From: Deltaproteobacteria bacterium
Lineage (GTDB): Bacteria; Myxococcota_A; UBA9042; DTJE01
DNA: 64,000 nucleotides
Direction: 5' to 3'
Assembly: GCA_029547805.1 (NCBI GenBank)
Contig: JAKPOP010000012.1
Span: 124,001 to 188,000, forward strand
Notes under the pieces: generated by a model
The model's database searches: none
Told to the model about the DNA's origin: nothing
What the model saw: only the letters and a program-made list of their open reading frames with translations
Position numbers and translations under genes: made by a program
Shown: piece by piece, positions 54,132 to 62,062 of the stretch
Position numbering within the stretch: the first letter of the stretch is position 1
Layout: each line of letters begins with the position of its first letter

Positions 54132-55363
54132 GCCGGGTCCTCCTCCAGGGGGATTCCCAGGCGCCGGGCCACCGGGAAGAAGTTGGGGTCCCCCAGGCGT
54201 CCGAACGAACGCAGGTAGGCCCGCCGGAGGTCCACCTCCCCGGAGGCCTGGAGGACCTGCCGGACCTGGGATGCGTAGGGTTCCTCCCGGACCTCCCAGG
54301 CCACCGCCGGGAACAGCAGGGCCAGGCGCTCCCGCGGGGGACACAGGGCCCACCGGAGTCGATCCCCGGGACGGAGTCCGTCCGGAATGGGATGCAGTTC
54401 GCCCCGGCCACCCAGAGTCCGGGCCAGGGCGAGGCCCCGGCGAGCCGCCTCCCGGGGATGCACGAAGGCCGGATCGACCTCCCGGGGCAGGGCCCGGGCG
54501 AGGTAGTTCCCGAAGCCCGCAAGGGGATCCCCGATGCGTCGCGACTCGAAGAGGCGGTGGGACTCGGCCAGGACCTCCCGGACCTCCCGTTGGACCTGGG
54601 CCAGGTCCTCGGATGGGAAGAGGGCCGGGTCGGCCCGGAATCGGTAGGCCATCGCCCGGTCGTAGAGGTCCCGCAGGGGCTCCGGCACGCCGGGGAGCGT
54701 CCGGACCCGGCGGCGCTTCTCCTGGTAGGACCAGTGGTAGGCCCCCAGGGCCCACAGGAGGCCGTCGCCGATCCCGATGACCCCCTTGACGAGGTGCCGC
54801 CGGAAGGTCCGCCGGGACTCCTCGGGGAACTCCTGCAGGTCCATCATGGCGTCGTTGATCACCAGCAGGGTGCCTCGGTTCACCATCAGGTCCCGGAGGT
54901 CCGGGGGGTGCAGGCGGTCCACCGTGAACCGGGTCAGGCCGGGCACAAAGGTGTCGTCCCCCAGCAGGGTCCGGTGCCCGAAGCGCATCTCGTACCACAT
55001 CACCCGGCAGACGTCGGTCCGCAGGACCCACTCGGACACCGCCCCGACGTCGATGCCGATCGCGTGCCGGCGGGAGGCGTCCTGGAGCGCCTCCGAGAGT
55101 CGTCTGCGGAGGGCCTCGGTCCCGGACCGGCGGACCTGCCGGGTGATCAGCAGCACGTCCAGGTTGTTGTGGGGCCCTTCGACCCCGTCCCGGACCTCGA
55201 CGCCCCCCTCTCCCCGGCCGTAGCCCCCGATCAGGACCAGGGCCCGAAACGCCCGGGGGTCCAGCACCGATCGGGCCGTCGTCCGGATGGCCTCCACCGC
55301 CGCGGCCACCCGGGCCTCGGCCTCGGGGCCCCCGAGCACCGTGTAGCGCCCGACCTCTCTCAT
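54128..55363 (-). CDS. Nucleotidyltransferase-fold protein associated with the polysaccharide locus
   Basis: ALVLIGGYGRGEGGVEVRDGVEGPHNNLDVLLI resembles the NTase GG/GS...DxD core; 4-bp overlaps both sides. Confidence 0.6.
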   Translation of the reverse strand: MREVGRYTVLGGPEAEARVAAAVEAIRTTARSVLDPRAFRALVLIGGYGRGEGGVEVRDGVEGPHNNLDVLLITRQVRRSGTEALRRRLSEALQDASRRHAIGIDVGAVSEWVLRTDVCRVMWYEMRFGHRTLLGDDTFVPGLTRFTVDRLHPPDLRDLMVNRGTLLVINDAMMDLQEFPEESRRTFRRHLVKGVIGIGDGLLWALGAYHWSYQEKRRRVRTLPGVPEPLRDLYDRAMAYRFRADPALFPSEDLAQVQREVREVLAESHRLFESRRIGDPLAGFGNYLARALPREVDPAFVHPREAARRGLALARTLGGRGELHPIPDGLRPGDRLRWALCPPRERLALLFPAVAWEVREEPYASQVRQVLQASGEVDLRRAYLRSFGRLGDPNFFPVARRLGIPLEEDPA

Positions 55364-56553
55364 CCCGGCGCCCTCCCGGTCCCTGCCACCCGCCGCAGCA
55401 GGTCCCACAGCGCCCGGGCGTGATGATCGGGCAGGAAGCGCTGCGACAGCACCTCGCGCCCCGCAAGCCCCATGGCACGGGCCCGTGCCGGGTCCTGGCG
55501 CAGTTCCCCGAGGACCTGGGCCAGCGCCCGCCACTCGCCCGGGGGAAAGGCGAGGCCGGTCCTGCCCTCCTGCAGCCACTCGCCCACGCCGCCGGCCCGG
55601 CTGGCGATCACCGGAGTCCCGTGGCGGAAGGCCTCGAGCCCCACCAGGCCGAAGGTCTCGGGCTCCCGGGAGGGAACCACCAGGCAGAGGGCCTCCCGGA
55701 GGTGCCCCGCGATGGCCGCCCGGGGCAGGGCCCCAGACCACTCGACCCGGGGGGCGACCCCGAGGTGCCCCGCCACCTCCCGGAGCCAGGCCTCCTGGGG
55801 GCCGGTTCCCAGGACCCGCAGGCGGACCTCCCTCGGCAGCAGCGTCATGGCCCGCAGCAGCAGGTCGAGTCCCTTGCCCCGGGTCAGGGCCCCCAGGAAG
55901 ACCAGCAGGTTCGGGTCCGGGGGGGACTCGGGAGGGGCCTCGGGCGCCGGCGCGAAGAGGGGAAGCACCTCCACCGAGGCCGGCGGAAAGCCGTGCATCA
56001 CCACGTGGTCCTTCATGTACCGGGACCCTACCGCCAGGGCCGTCAGACCGCGATGGGCCCCCAGTTCGGCCCGGGCCTCCGAGAGGCTCCGAAAGCCGAC
56101 CGGCCACAGGCCGTCCCGGCGTTCCAGGAAGCCCAGGCAGGGGAGGCAGTGGATTCCCAGGGGCCTCGTGCAGGTCCGGTGACCGATGGCCGTGTACTTG
56201 TGCCGCCGAAGGCAGAAGGGGGCATGGTCGTGGAGGAAGCGCACCGAGGGACGCCTGGACCGGGCCACCGCCTCCACCTCTGCCGGTCCCACCTGATGCA
56301 GGTAGATCACGTCGGGGTCCAGGGTCTCGATCTGCCGGGGCAGGTCGGCCCAGGGAAAGGCGGTGCGGAAGGGGGTCAGGAAGGCCGGGTCCAGTGGAGC
56401 CGTGGGGTCGAAGAGGAGGTGCTGGTCCACCCCGTCCGGTTCCTTTCCCCCTGGATCCGGTATCCCCCGGGCCAGCAGCCCGGCGGCATCGTGCACCACC
56501 CGCTCCGCCCCCCCGAGCAGCGCCGCCGATCGCTGGACCCAGAGCACCCTCAT
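55360..56553 (-). CDS. GT4-family glycosyltransferase
   Basis: GGAERVVHDAAGLL; LVFLGALTRGKGLDLLLRAM; VPSREPETFGLVGLEAFRHGTPVIASRAGG. Confidence 0.9.
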   Translation of the reverse strand: MRVLWVQRSAALLGGAERVVHDAAGLLARGIPDPGGKEPDGVDQHLLFDPTAPLDPAFLTPFRTAFPWADLPRQIETLDPDVIYLHQVGPAEVEAVARSRRPSVRFLHDHAPFCLRRHKYTAIGHRTCTRPLGIHCLPCLGFLERRDGLWPVGFRSLSEARAELGAHRGLTALAVGSRYMKDHVVMHGFPPASVEVLPLFAPAPEAPPESPPDPNLLVFLGALTRGKGLDLLLRAMTLLPREVRLRVLGTGPQEAWLREVAGHLGVAPRVEWSGALPRAAIAGHLREALCLVVPSREPETFGLVGLEAFRHGTPVIASRAGGVGEWLQEGRTGLAFPPGEWRALAQVLGELRQDPARARAMGLAGREVLSQRFLPDHHARALWDLLRRVAGTGRAPG

Positions 56554-57716
56554 GACGCCGTCCCCCCGCCTGACATCGAGGCCCCCGTGGCGGCCTCCTC
56601 CAGGGCCTTCCGGGTCTGGTCCGCCGTCTCCTCCCAGCGAAAGCCCGCGGCCCGGGTCCTCCCCTGGCGTGCCATTTCCCGCATTCGCGACGGGTCCCCG
56701 AGCGTGTCGCCAATCGTCCGGGCGATCGACGGGACGTCCTGGGGGTCGAAGGTCGCCGCCGCCTCTCCGGCCACCTCCGGGAGGCTCGAGACCCGGGAGC
56801 ATGCCACCGGCGTCCCGCAGGCCATCGCCTCCAGCACCGGGAGGCCAAAGCCCTCGTAGAGGCTCGGGAAGACCATCAGGTCTGCCCCGGCGTAGAGGGC
56901 CGGGAGGTCCTCTCCCGGGAAGACCCCCAGCAGGTGGATCCGGTCCCGGCAGGGCGACTCCCGGACCCGCCGGTGGACCTCCTCGGACCGGAACCATGGT
57001 GGCCCCGCCAGGACCAGGTGATGGGGCAGCCCCTCCCGGACCAGGGTCTCGAAGGCCTCCACGAGCCGCACGTGGTTCTTTCCCGGATGCTCGATCCGGG
57101 AGACGTAGAGCAGGTACGGGGCCTCCAGGCCCAGGCGTCGTCGCAGGGCCGGGACCTGGCGCCGGGCCTCGGGTCGGAAGACCTGATGGTCCACCCCCAG
57201 GGGCGTCACGCGGACCCGGCGATCCGGGACCCCGGTGAAGCGAAGCACGTCCTGGCGGGTCGCCTCGCTGGGCGTCAACAGCAGGTCCTGGCGGCGCATC
57301 AGCCACGGCAGCACCTGACGGATGTAGATCATCCGCGCGCGGTCATACTTCCCGGGGACGTGGAGGCTCGCGAAGTCGTGCACGGTGGCCACCGAGGGGC
57401 AGGGCAGGGCCACCGGAAGGCGCCGATTGCCCGCGGGCAGGAACGCCACGTCGGGGCGAAACGGCGCCAGGAGCCCCCGGAGGACCTGGAACCAGGCGAC
57501 CTCCAGCAGGGCCCGCCGGGGCCACCAGGAGGGCAGGGGGCGCAAGTCCAGGGCCCCCGGATCCGGGACCAGGCCCGGGAGGTCCTCCCGGTGGACGAAG
57601 ACGATCCATTGGTGCCCACCGGGGGCCTTCGCCCACTGCTCCACCAGCGATCGGGCATACCGGCCGATGCCGGATCGGCCGCCGTCGCACCCGAAGAGGA
57701 GCACCGCGATGCGCAT
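56550..57716 (-). CDS. GT4-family glycosyltransferase
   Basis: GIGRYARSLVEQW; LLYVSRIEHPGKNHVRLVEAF; FPSLYEGFGLPVLEAMACGTPVACSRVSSLPEVAGEAA. Confidence 0.92.
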   Translation of the reverse strand: MRIAVLLFGCDGGRSGIGRYARSLVEQWAKAPGGHQWIVFVHREDLPGLVPDPGALDLRPLPSWWPRRALLEVAWFQVLRGLLAPFRPDVAFLPAGNRRLPVALPCPSVATVHDFASLHVPGKYDRARMIYIRQVLPWLMRRQDLLLTPSEATRQDVLRFTGVPDRRVRVTPLGVDHQVFRPEARRQVPALRRRLGLEAPYLLYVSRIEHPGKNHVRLVEAFETLVREGLPHHLVLAGPPWFRSEEVHRRVRESPCRDRIHLLGVFPGEDLPALYAGADLMVFPSLYEGFGLPVLEAMACGTPVACSRVSSLPEVAGEAAATFDPQDVPSIARTIGDTLGDPSRMREMARQGRTRAAGFRWEETADQTRKALEEAATGASMSGGGTAS

Positions 57717-57734
57717 TGCGTCCTCCTCTCGCCG

Positions 57735-60422
57735 TCAGGGGCGGTCGCCCGGTGACGGCGGCGGCCCGGCCACCTCCACCTCTCGGGAATCATAGGCCCG
57801 GCGTCCGTCGAGGCACAGGGACTCGACCTCGACCCGGTAGCGCCCCGGGCGATCCCAACGCAGACGCCTCTCGAGTCCCCCAGAGGGCTCCTGCCCCTCG
57901 ACCTCCCAGAGGACCTCCGGCGGTTCCGGGCATCCCTCGACCCGGGCTCGGGCGGTCCGCTCCTCCCCGGTCCGCATCGAGCGATCGATTTCCTCGACCC
58001 GGACCGTGGGCAGGCCACGGGGGGCGGTCTCCCGGTCCAGGGCCCGGAGCCTGGCCATCCGGGCCGCCGCTGCCGCCAGGGCCCGGCCCTGGGCCACCAC
58101 CGTCGATTCCGTCTGGACGTTCCAGACGTCCCCGTAGCGGTCGTACCAGGCGTAGGGATCCCGGGTCTCCCGGTCCCCATCGGGGGGGAAGATGAGCCGA
58201 CCCAGGTCCCGGCCATACTCAGGGGTCCAGGAGAAGCCCGCCGTCACGTCGCCGACCAGGATTCCCGCCATCGGCAGCCGTCGCCAGTCGTTCAGCGTCC
58301 ACTGGTGCACGATGTTCCGGGGCCGTCGCCATCCCAGGCCGGTCAGGAAGCAGACGTCCACCGGGTTCGCCCCCAGGGTGTAGTGCTGGTTCGCCAGGGC
58401 CGCGTCCTGGAGGTCCGGCCGTGTTCGGCCCACCGCGGCCGTTTCGAGGTCGAAGGCCTGCTCGGCCGAAAAGAACCAGGCGGCGGTCCGGTGGCGCTTC
58501 GCCTCCAGGGGGAAGGAGGTTCCCCAGGCGGAGGCCAGGGACCACGAGGCCAGTTCGTCCCCCACCGTGTCCAGTTCCCGCCGGCACAGCGTCCACAGCG
58601 ATGTCGGCAGGGCCGTCCGTCCCGGTCGCCCGGTGACCCGGGCCAGGGCACAGGACCGGGTGGCGTTGCCATGGCCCTCGGTCAAGGGCACCCACTCCCA
58701 CTTGCGGAAGCGTCGGGCATCGGTCGGGTGGAAGCCCCGATCCTCCAGGAAGCGGGCGAAGCGGTCCTCGCCGGTGGCCAGCAGCAGTTCCATGGCGGCC
58801 CAGACCATCTCGTCCTGGTCCCCCGCGAAATCCCCGTAATGGAAGACCCGCTGGTAGGCCCCCCGGGCGCCGTGACGCCGCCTGGCCTCCTCCAGGAAGG
58901 TCCAGCCCCGGAGGGCCGCCTGGAGCCAGGCCTCGGCCCGATCGGGCAGGTGCCGCCGGGCGACCGGGGAGGACCCGGCCTGGGCCAGGGCCGCCACGGC
59001 CGCGGCGGTGCTGGCGGTGTTCTTCGGCCAGGCCATCTGGGGGTCCCCCGGGTCCGGGGGGACGTCGTCTTCGTATGCCCGCCCCCGGGGTCGAAGCATG
59101 GAGAAGAAGCCCCCGTCGTCGTCCTGCATCCGCAGCAGGAACTCCGCCTCCCAGGCGGCCTCCTGCAGCAGGTCTGGCACGCCGTCGCCGCTCTCGGGCA
59201 GGCCCAGGTCGTCGAGGTCCGCGACCCCCGGAAAGGCGTCCACCGCCAGCATCAGGCCGTGGACCAGGGCCGCCCCCTGTGGCGTGTAGCGCCCATAATC
59301 CCCGGCGTCATGGTGGCCTCCGAAGATGGACCTGGGCCCCCTTCGGGCAGCCGGGAACAACGCCCGCTCGGGCCGATCCAGGACCGGCGCCTCCCCGGGG
59401 CCTGGACGCTGGTTCTCCGACAACCCCCGGAGGGAGTCCCGAAAGAAGGGGTCGTCGTCGGGGGGCACCAGCACCGGCGGCGGATGGCAGACGCCGTGAA
59501 CGAACCGGGTCCAGGGCATCCCGATCGCCGTGCCGCACCGCTGGTGGTAGAGGCCCAGGGCCAGCGTGCGGGTCAGGCGGGCCGCAGCTCCCCGGTGGAT
59601 CGGGAAGGGGCGGGAGGTCCCCAGGCCAGGGATGGAGAGGCGATAGATCCCCTCGGCGGTCAACGGCGTCAGGTCCGCCTCCCGGACCTCCCGGTAGGAG
59701 GGGGCCATGTCCTCGAAGCCTCGTTCCTGGCGAGGCAGCAGTCGTCCCTGGAGCACCACCCTTCCCCGGTCGTCCCGGACCTGGAAGGGGGTTCCCTCCG
59801 GGAGGGGCAGTTCCCCGGAGGACCCCAGCCAGAGACCCACGGGGATCCGCTTGGACTCCCGGGGGTGGAATCCCCCGTCGGGGGGGTGGATTGCCGGGCT
59901 GATGCGGCCGGGGTCCAGCGATGCCGTCAGGACCCGGTCCCGGTCCCAGGCCTCGCCTCCGGGATTTCGGACCTCGAACGATGCCCCGTCCGGGAGAGGG
60001 GTTGTCAGGTGCAGAGTCAGCACCGATTCGATCCGGAGGTCCCGGCGTCCCCGGGGGCCGAAGACCGGCCGACGGCGGAAGCCGACCCGGGAGACGGGGA
60101 TGGACCGCTGCATGGCGGTGACCTGGAAGGAGGTCGCCGGCGGCAGCCGGGGAGGCCCTTCCCGGGCGAAGTCCCAGACCTCGGGCCAGCGGCCGGGGGC
60201 CGTGGTCTGGATCAGCAGGACCTGGACGACCTGGGACGACACGGCCCGGACCTCCCAGGCGCCGACGGGCGGCACCTGCAGCGGCACCGGTCCCTCCATC
60301 CGGAGCCGAGGGTCCAGGGGGGCCGGCGATGCGGGTCCCTTGGCCGCCGCGTCTCCCGGCGGCAGGACGCAGGCCCCCAGCAGCGGGAGGACCATCCAGG
60401 ACCGTCGCAGAAACCCGTTCAA
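57735..60422 (-). CDS. Glycoside hydrolase family 9 (endoglucanase-like) lipoprotein with N-terminal Ig-like domain
   Basis: FGGHHDAGDYGRYTPQGA, LLQEAAWEAEFLLRMQ, YTLGANPVDVCFLTGLG; TTG start overlapping upstream TGA with lipobox LLGAC. Confidence 0.88.
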   Translation of the reverse strand: MNGFLRRSWMVLPLLGACVLPPGDAAAKGPASPAPLDPRLRMEGPVPLQVPPVGAWEVRAVSSQVVQVLLIQTTAPGRWPEVWDFAREGPPRLPPATSFQVTAMQRSIPVSRVGFRRRPVFGPRGRRDLRIESVLTLHLTTPLPDGASFEVRNPGGEAWDRDRVLTASLDPGRISPAIHPPDGGFHPRESKRIPVGLWLGSSGELPLPEGTPFQVRDDRGRVVLQGRLLPRQERGFEDMAPSYREVREADLTPLTAEGIYRLSIPGLGTSRPFPIHRGAAARLTRTLALGLYHQRCGTAIGMPWTRFVHGVCHPPPVLVPPDDDPFFRDSLRGLSENQRPGPGEAPVLDRPERALFPAARRGPRSIFGGHHDAGDYGRYTPQGAALVHGLMLAVDAFPGVADLDDLGLPESGDGVPDLLQEAAWEAEFLLRMQDDDGGFFSMLRPRGRAYEDDVPPDPGDPQMAWPKNTASTAAAVAALAQAGSSPVARRHLPDRAEAWLQAALRGWTFLEEARRRHGARGAYQRVFHYGDFAGDQDEMVWAAMELLLATGEDRFARFLEDRGFHPTDARRFRKWEWVPLTEGHGNATRSCALARVTGRPGRTALPTSLWTLCRRELDTVGDELASWSLASAWGTSFPLEAKRHRTAAWFFSAEQAFDLETAAVGRTRPDLQDAALANQHYTLGANPVDVCFLTGLGWRRPRNIVHQWTLNDWRRLPMAGILVGDVTAGFSWTPEYGRDLGRLIFPPDGDRETRDPYAWYDRYGDVWNVQTESTVVAQGRALAAAAARMARLRALDRETAPRGLPTVRVEEIDRSMRTGEERTARARVEGCPEPPEVLWEVEGQEPSGGLERRLRWDRPGRYRVEVESLCLDGRRAYDSREVEVAGPPPSPGDRP

Positions 60423-62059
60423 TGGGATCGTTCCATCCACTGCCAGAGGTCCAGTCGCCCCTCGAGGATTCCCTGGAAGGTCGCCATCGAGTCGGTGCCC
60501 AGGACCTTGCAGCGTCGCAAGGAGAAGCGGGAGTCCCCCGGGCGCAGGGGCCCTGTGATGGCCATCCAAGCCGCCTCGTAGCCCGTCAGGGAGGCCAGGG
60601 CCCGGTCCCGTGCCGAAACGGTACCCGGCGTGCCGTAGGGATAGGCCAGCATCGTCACCGGCTCCCCGAGCAGGTCCTCCAGTTCATGGCGGGAATCCAC
60701 CAGTTCGTGCCGGGCGGCGCGGGCGTCCAGCCGGGCCAGGGGGGCATGGGTCAAGCCGTGGGAACCGATGATCCACCCGGCCCGTCGGACCTCTCGGACC
60801 TCCTCGGGGCGCAGCAGGGCATGCTTCACCTGGAACGAGGGATGGGCCGCATTGGCGCCTCCCCTGGCGAGGCCCGAGGTCACGAAGAGGGTGGCGGGGA
60901 TTCCCAGTTGCTGCAGGATCGGTACCGCCTCCCGGAGGACGCCCTGGAAGCCGTCGTCGAAGGTCACGGCGACCGCCCCGGGCGGCAGGTCCTCCTTGCC
61001 CTGGAGCCAGGCGACGATCCGATCCAGCGAGACCGGCGTGCGATGCTCCTGGATCCATTCCATCTGGCTCCGCAACTGGTCCGGCCGGATCGTCCACTCG
61101 TCCTCGGAGTGGGGCGAGACCCCGTGATAGCACAGCACCCTGGGTGCCAGGGGATCGCGGCCGAGGGCATACCGGGCCAGCACCTCCCGGGCCTCTCCCT
61201 TGAGGCGCGCCCGGAAGACCGGAGCCTCCGACGGCCCGGCGTCGTCGGGATGCCGATGGGTTCCCTTGAGGTCTGCGACGACCACCCGTCCCAGGTATCT
61301 GGGGATGCCCACGAAGTATCTGCGGGCCTTGTAGGGCTGCTGCCCCACGACGTAGAGCCACTCCAGGCGGTGTTGTCGCATCCACCGGGGGGCCCGGCGC
61401 AGGGCCCCACCCCAGTAGTCCAGCAGGCCTCCGACCGCCATCCAGAGGACCCCCCGAAACCGGGGCTCGTCCAGGTACCTCCCAATGAATCGGACCTGCC
61501 GAGGATTTCCCATCCCCACCAGCACGATCCGGGCCCCGCTGGCAGCGATCTGGTCCGTCACGGCCTTCTCGCCGTCCAGGTCGAAGAACCCGTGGTCCCA
61601 CCCCACGAAGGACAGGTGGGGGTACGCCTCGGCCATGCGGCGGGCGGCCCGCTCGATCCGGTCCGGTCGCGTGCCGACCAGGTAGCATCGCAGACCCTCC
61701 GGTGCCCGCCGGAGCAGTTCCGGGGTCAGGTCGGTCCCGTTCAGATTGGCCGGGAAGGGCCTTCGCTGCCGCCAGGCCGCGAAGTCCAGTCCGGCCCCGT
61801 CGTTGAGCACCAGCATGCGGGTCTGGAGCAGGTGCTCGAAGTCGGGATGATCCTTGCAGACGTTCAGGGTGGACATGTCGGCGAAGGCGACCCCCGTCGA
61901 GAGACCCTGCTGCAATCGCCCCAGCAGGAACTCCAGGGCCTCCTCCTGGTGCCATCGGGGCAGCCGCAGGCCCAGGATGTCCACCGTGGGCGTGTTCTCT
62001 GGAAGACGGAACGGGGTCTCCGGGACCCCGGGAGGTTGCCTCGACACCCGTCGTGACAT
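60419..62059 (-). CDS. WecG/TagA/CpsF-family glycosyltransferase fused to polysaccharide deacetylase
   Basis: FADMSTLNVCKDHPDF, NDGAGLDFAAW, LNGTDLTPELLRR, LVGMGNPRQ; then VLCYHGVS, AVTFDDGFQGVLREAVPIL, IIGSHGLTHAPLARL. Confidence 0.92.
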   Translation of the reverse strand: MSRRVSRQPPGVPETPFRLPENTPTVDILGLRLPRWHQEEALEFLLGRLQQGLSTGVAFADMSTLNVCKDHPDFEHLLQTRMLVLNDGAGLDFAAWRQRRPFPANLNGTDLTPELLRRAPEGLRCYLVGTRPDRIERAARRMAEAYPHLSFVGWDHGFFDLDGEKAVTDQIAASGARIVLVGMGNPRQVRFIGRYLDEPRFRGVLWMAVGGLLDYWGGALRRAPRWMRQHRLEWLYVVGQQPYKARRYFVGIPRYLGRVVVADLKGTHRHPDDAGPSEAPVFRARLKGEAREVLARYALGRDPLAPRVLCYHGVSPHSEDEWTIRPDQLRSQMEWIQEHRTPVSLDRIVAWLQGKEDLPPGAVAVTFDDGFQGVLREAVPILQQLGIPATLFVTSGLARGGANAAHPSFQVKHALLRPEEVREVRRAGWIIGSHGLTHAPLARLDARAARHELVDSRHELEDLLGEPVTMLAYPYGTPGTVSARDRALASLTGYEAAWMAITGPLRPGDSRFSLRRCKVLGTDSMATFQGILEGRLDLWQWMERSH

Positions 62060-62062
62060 CGC

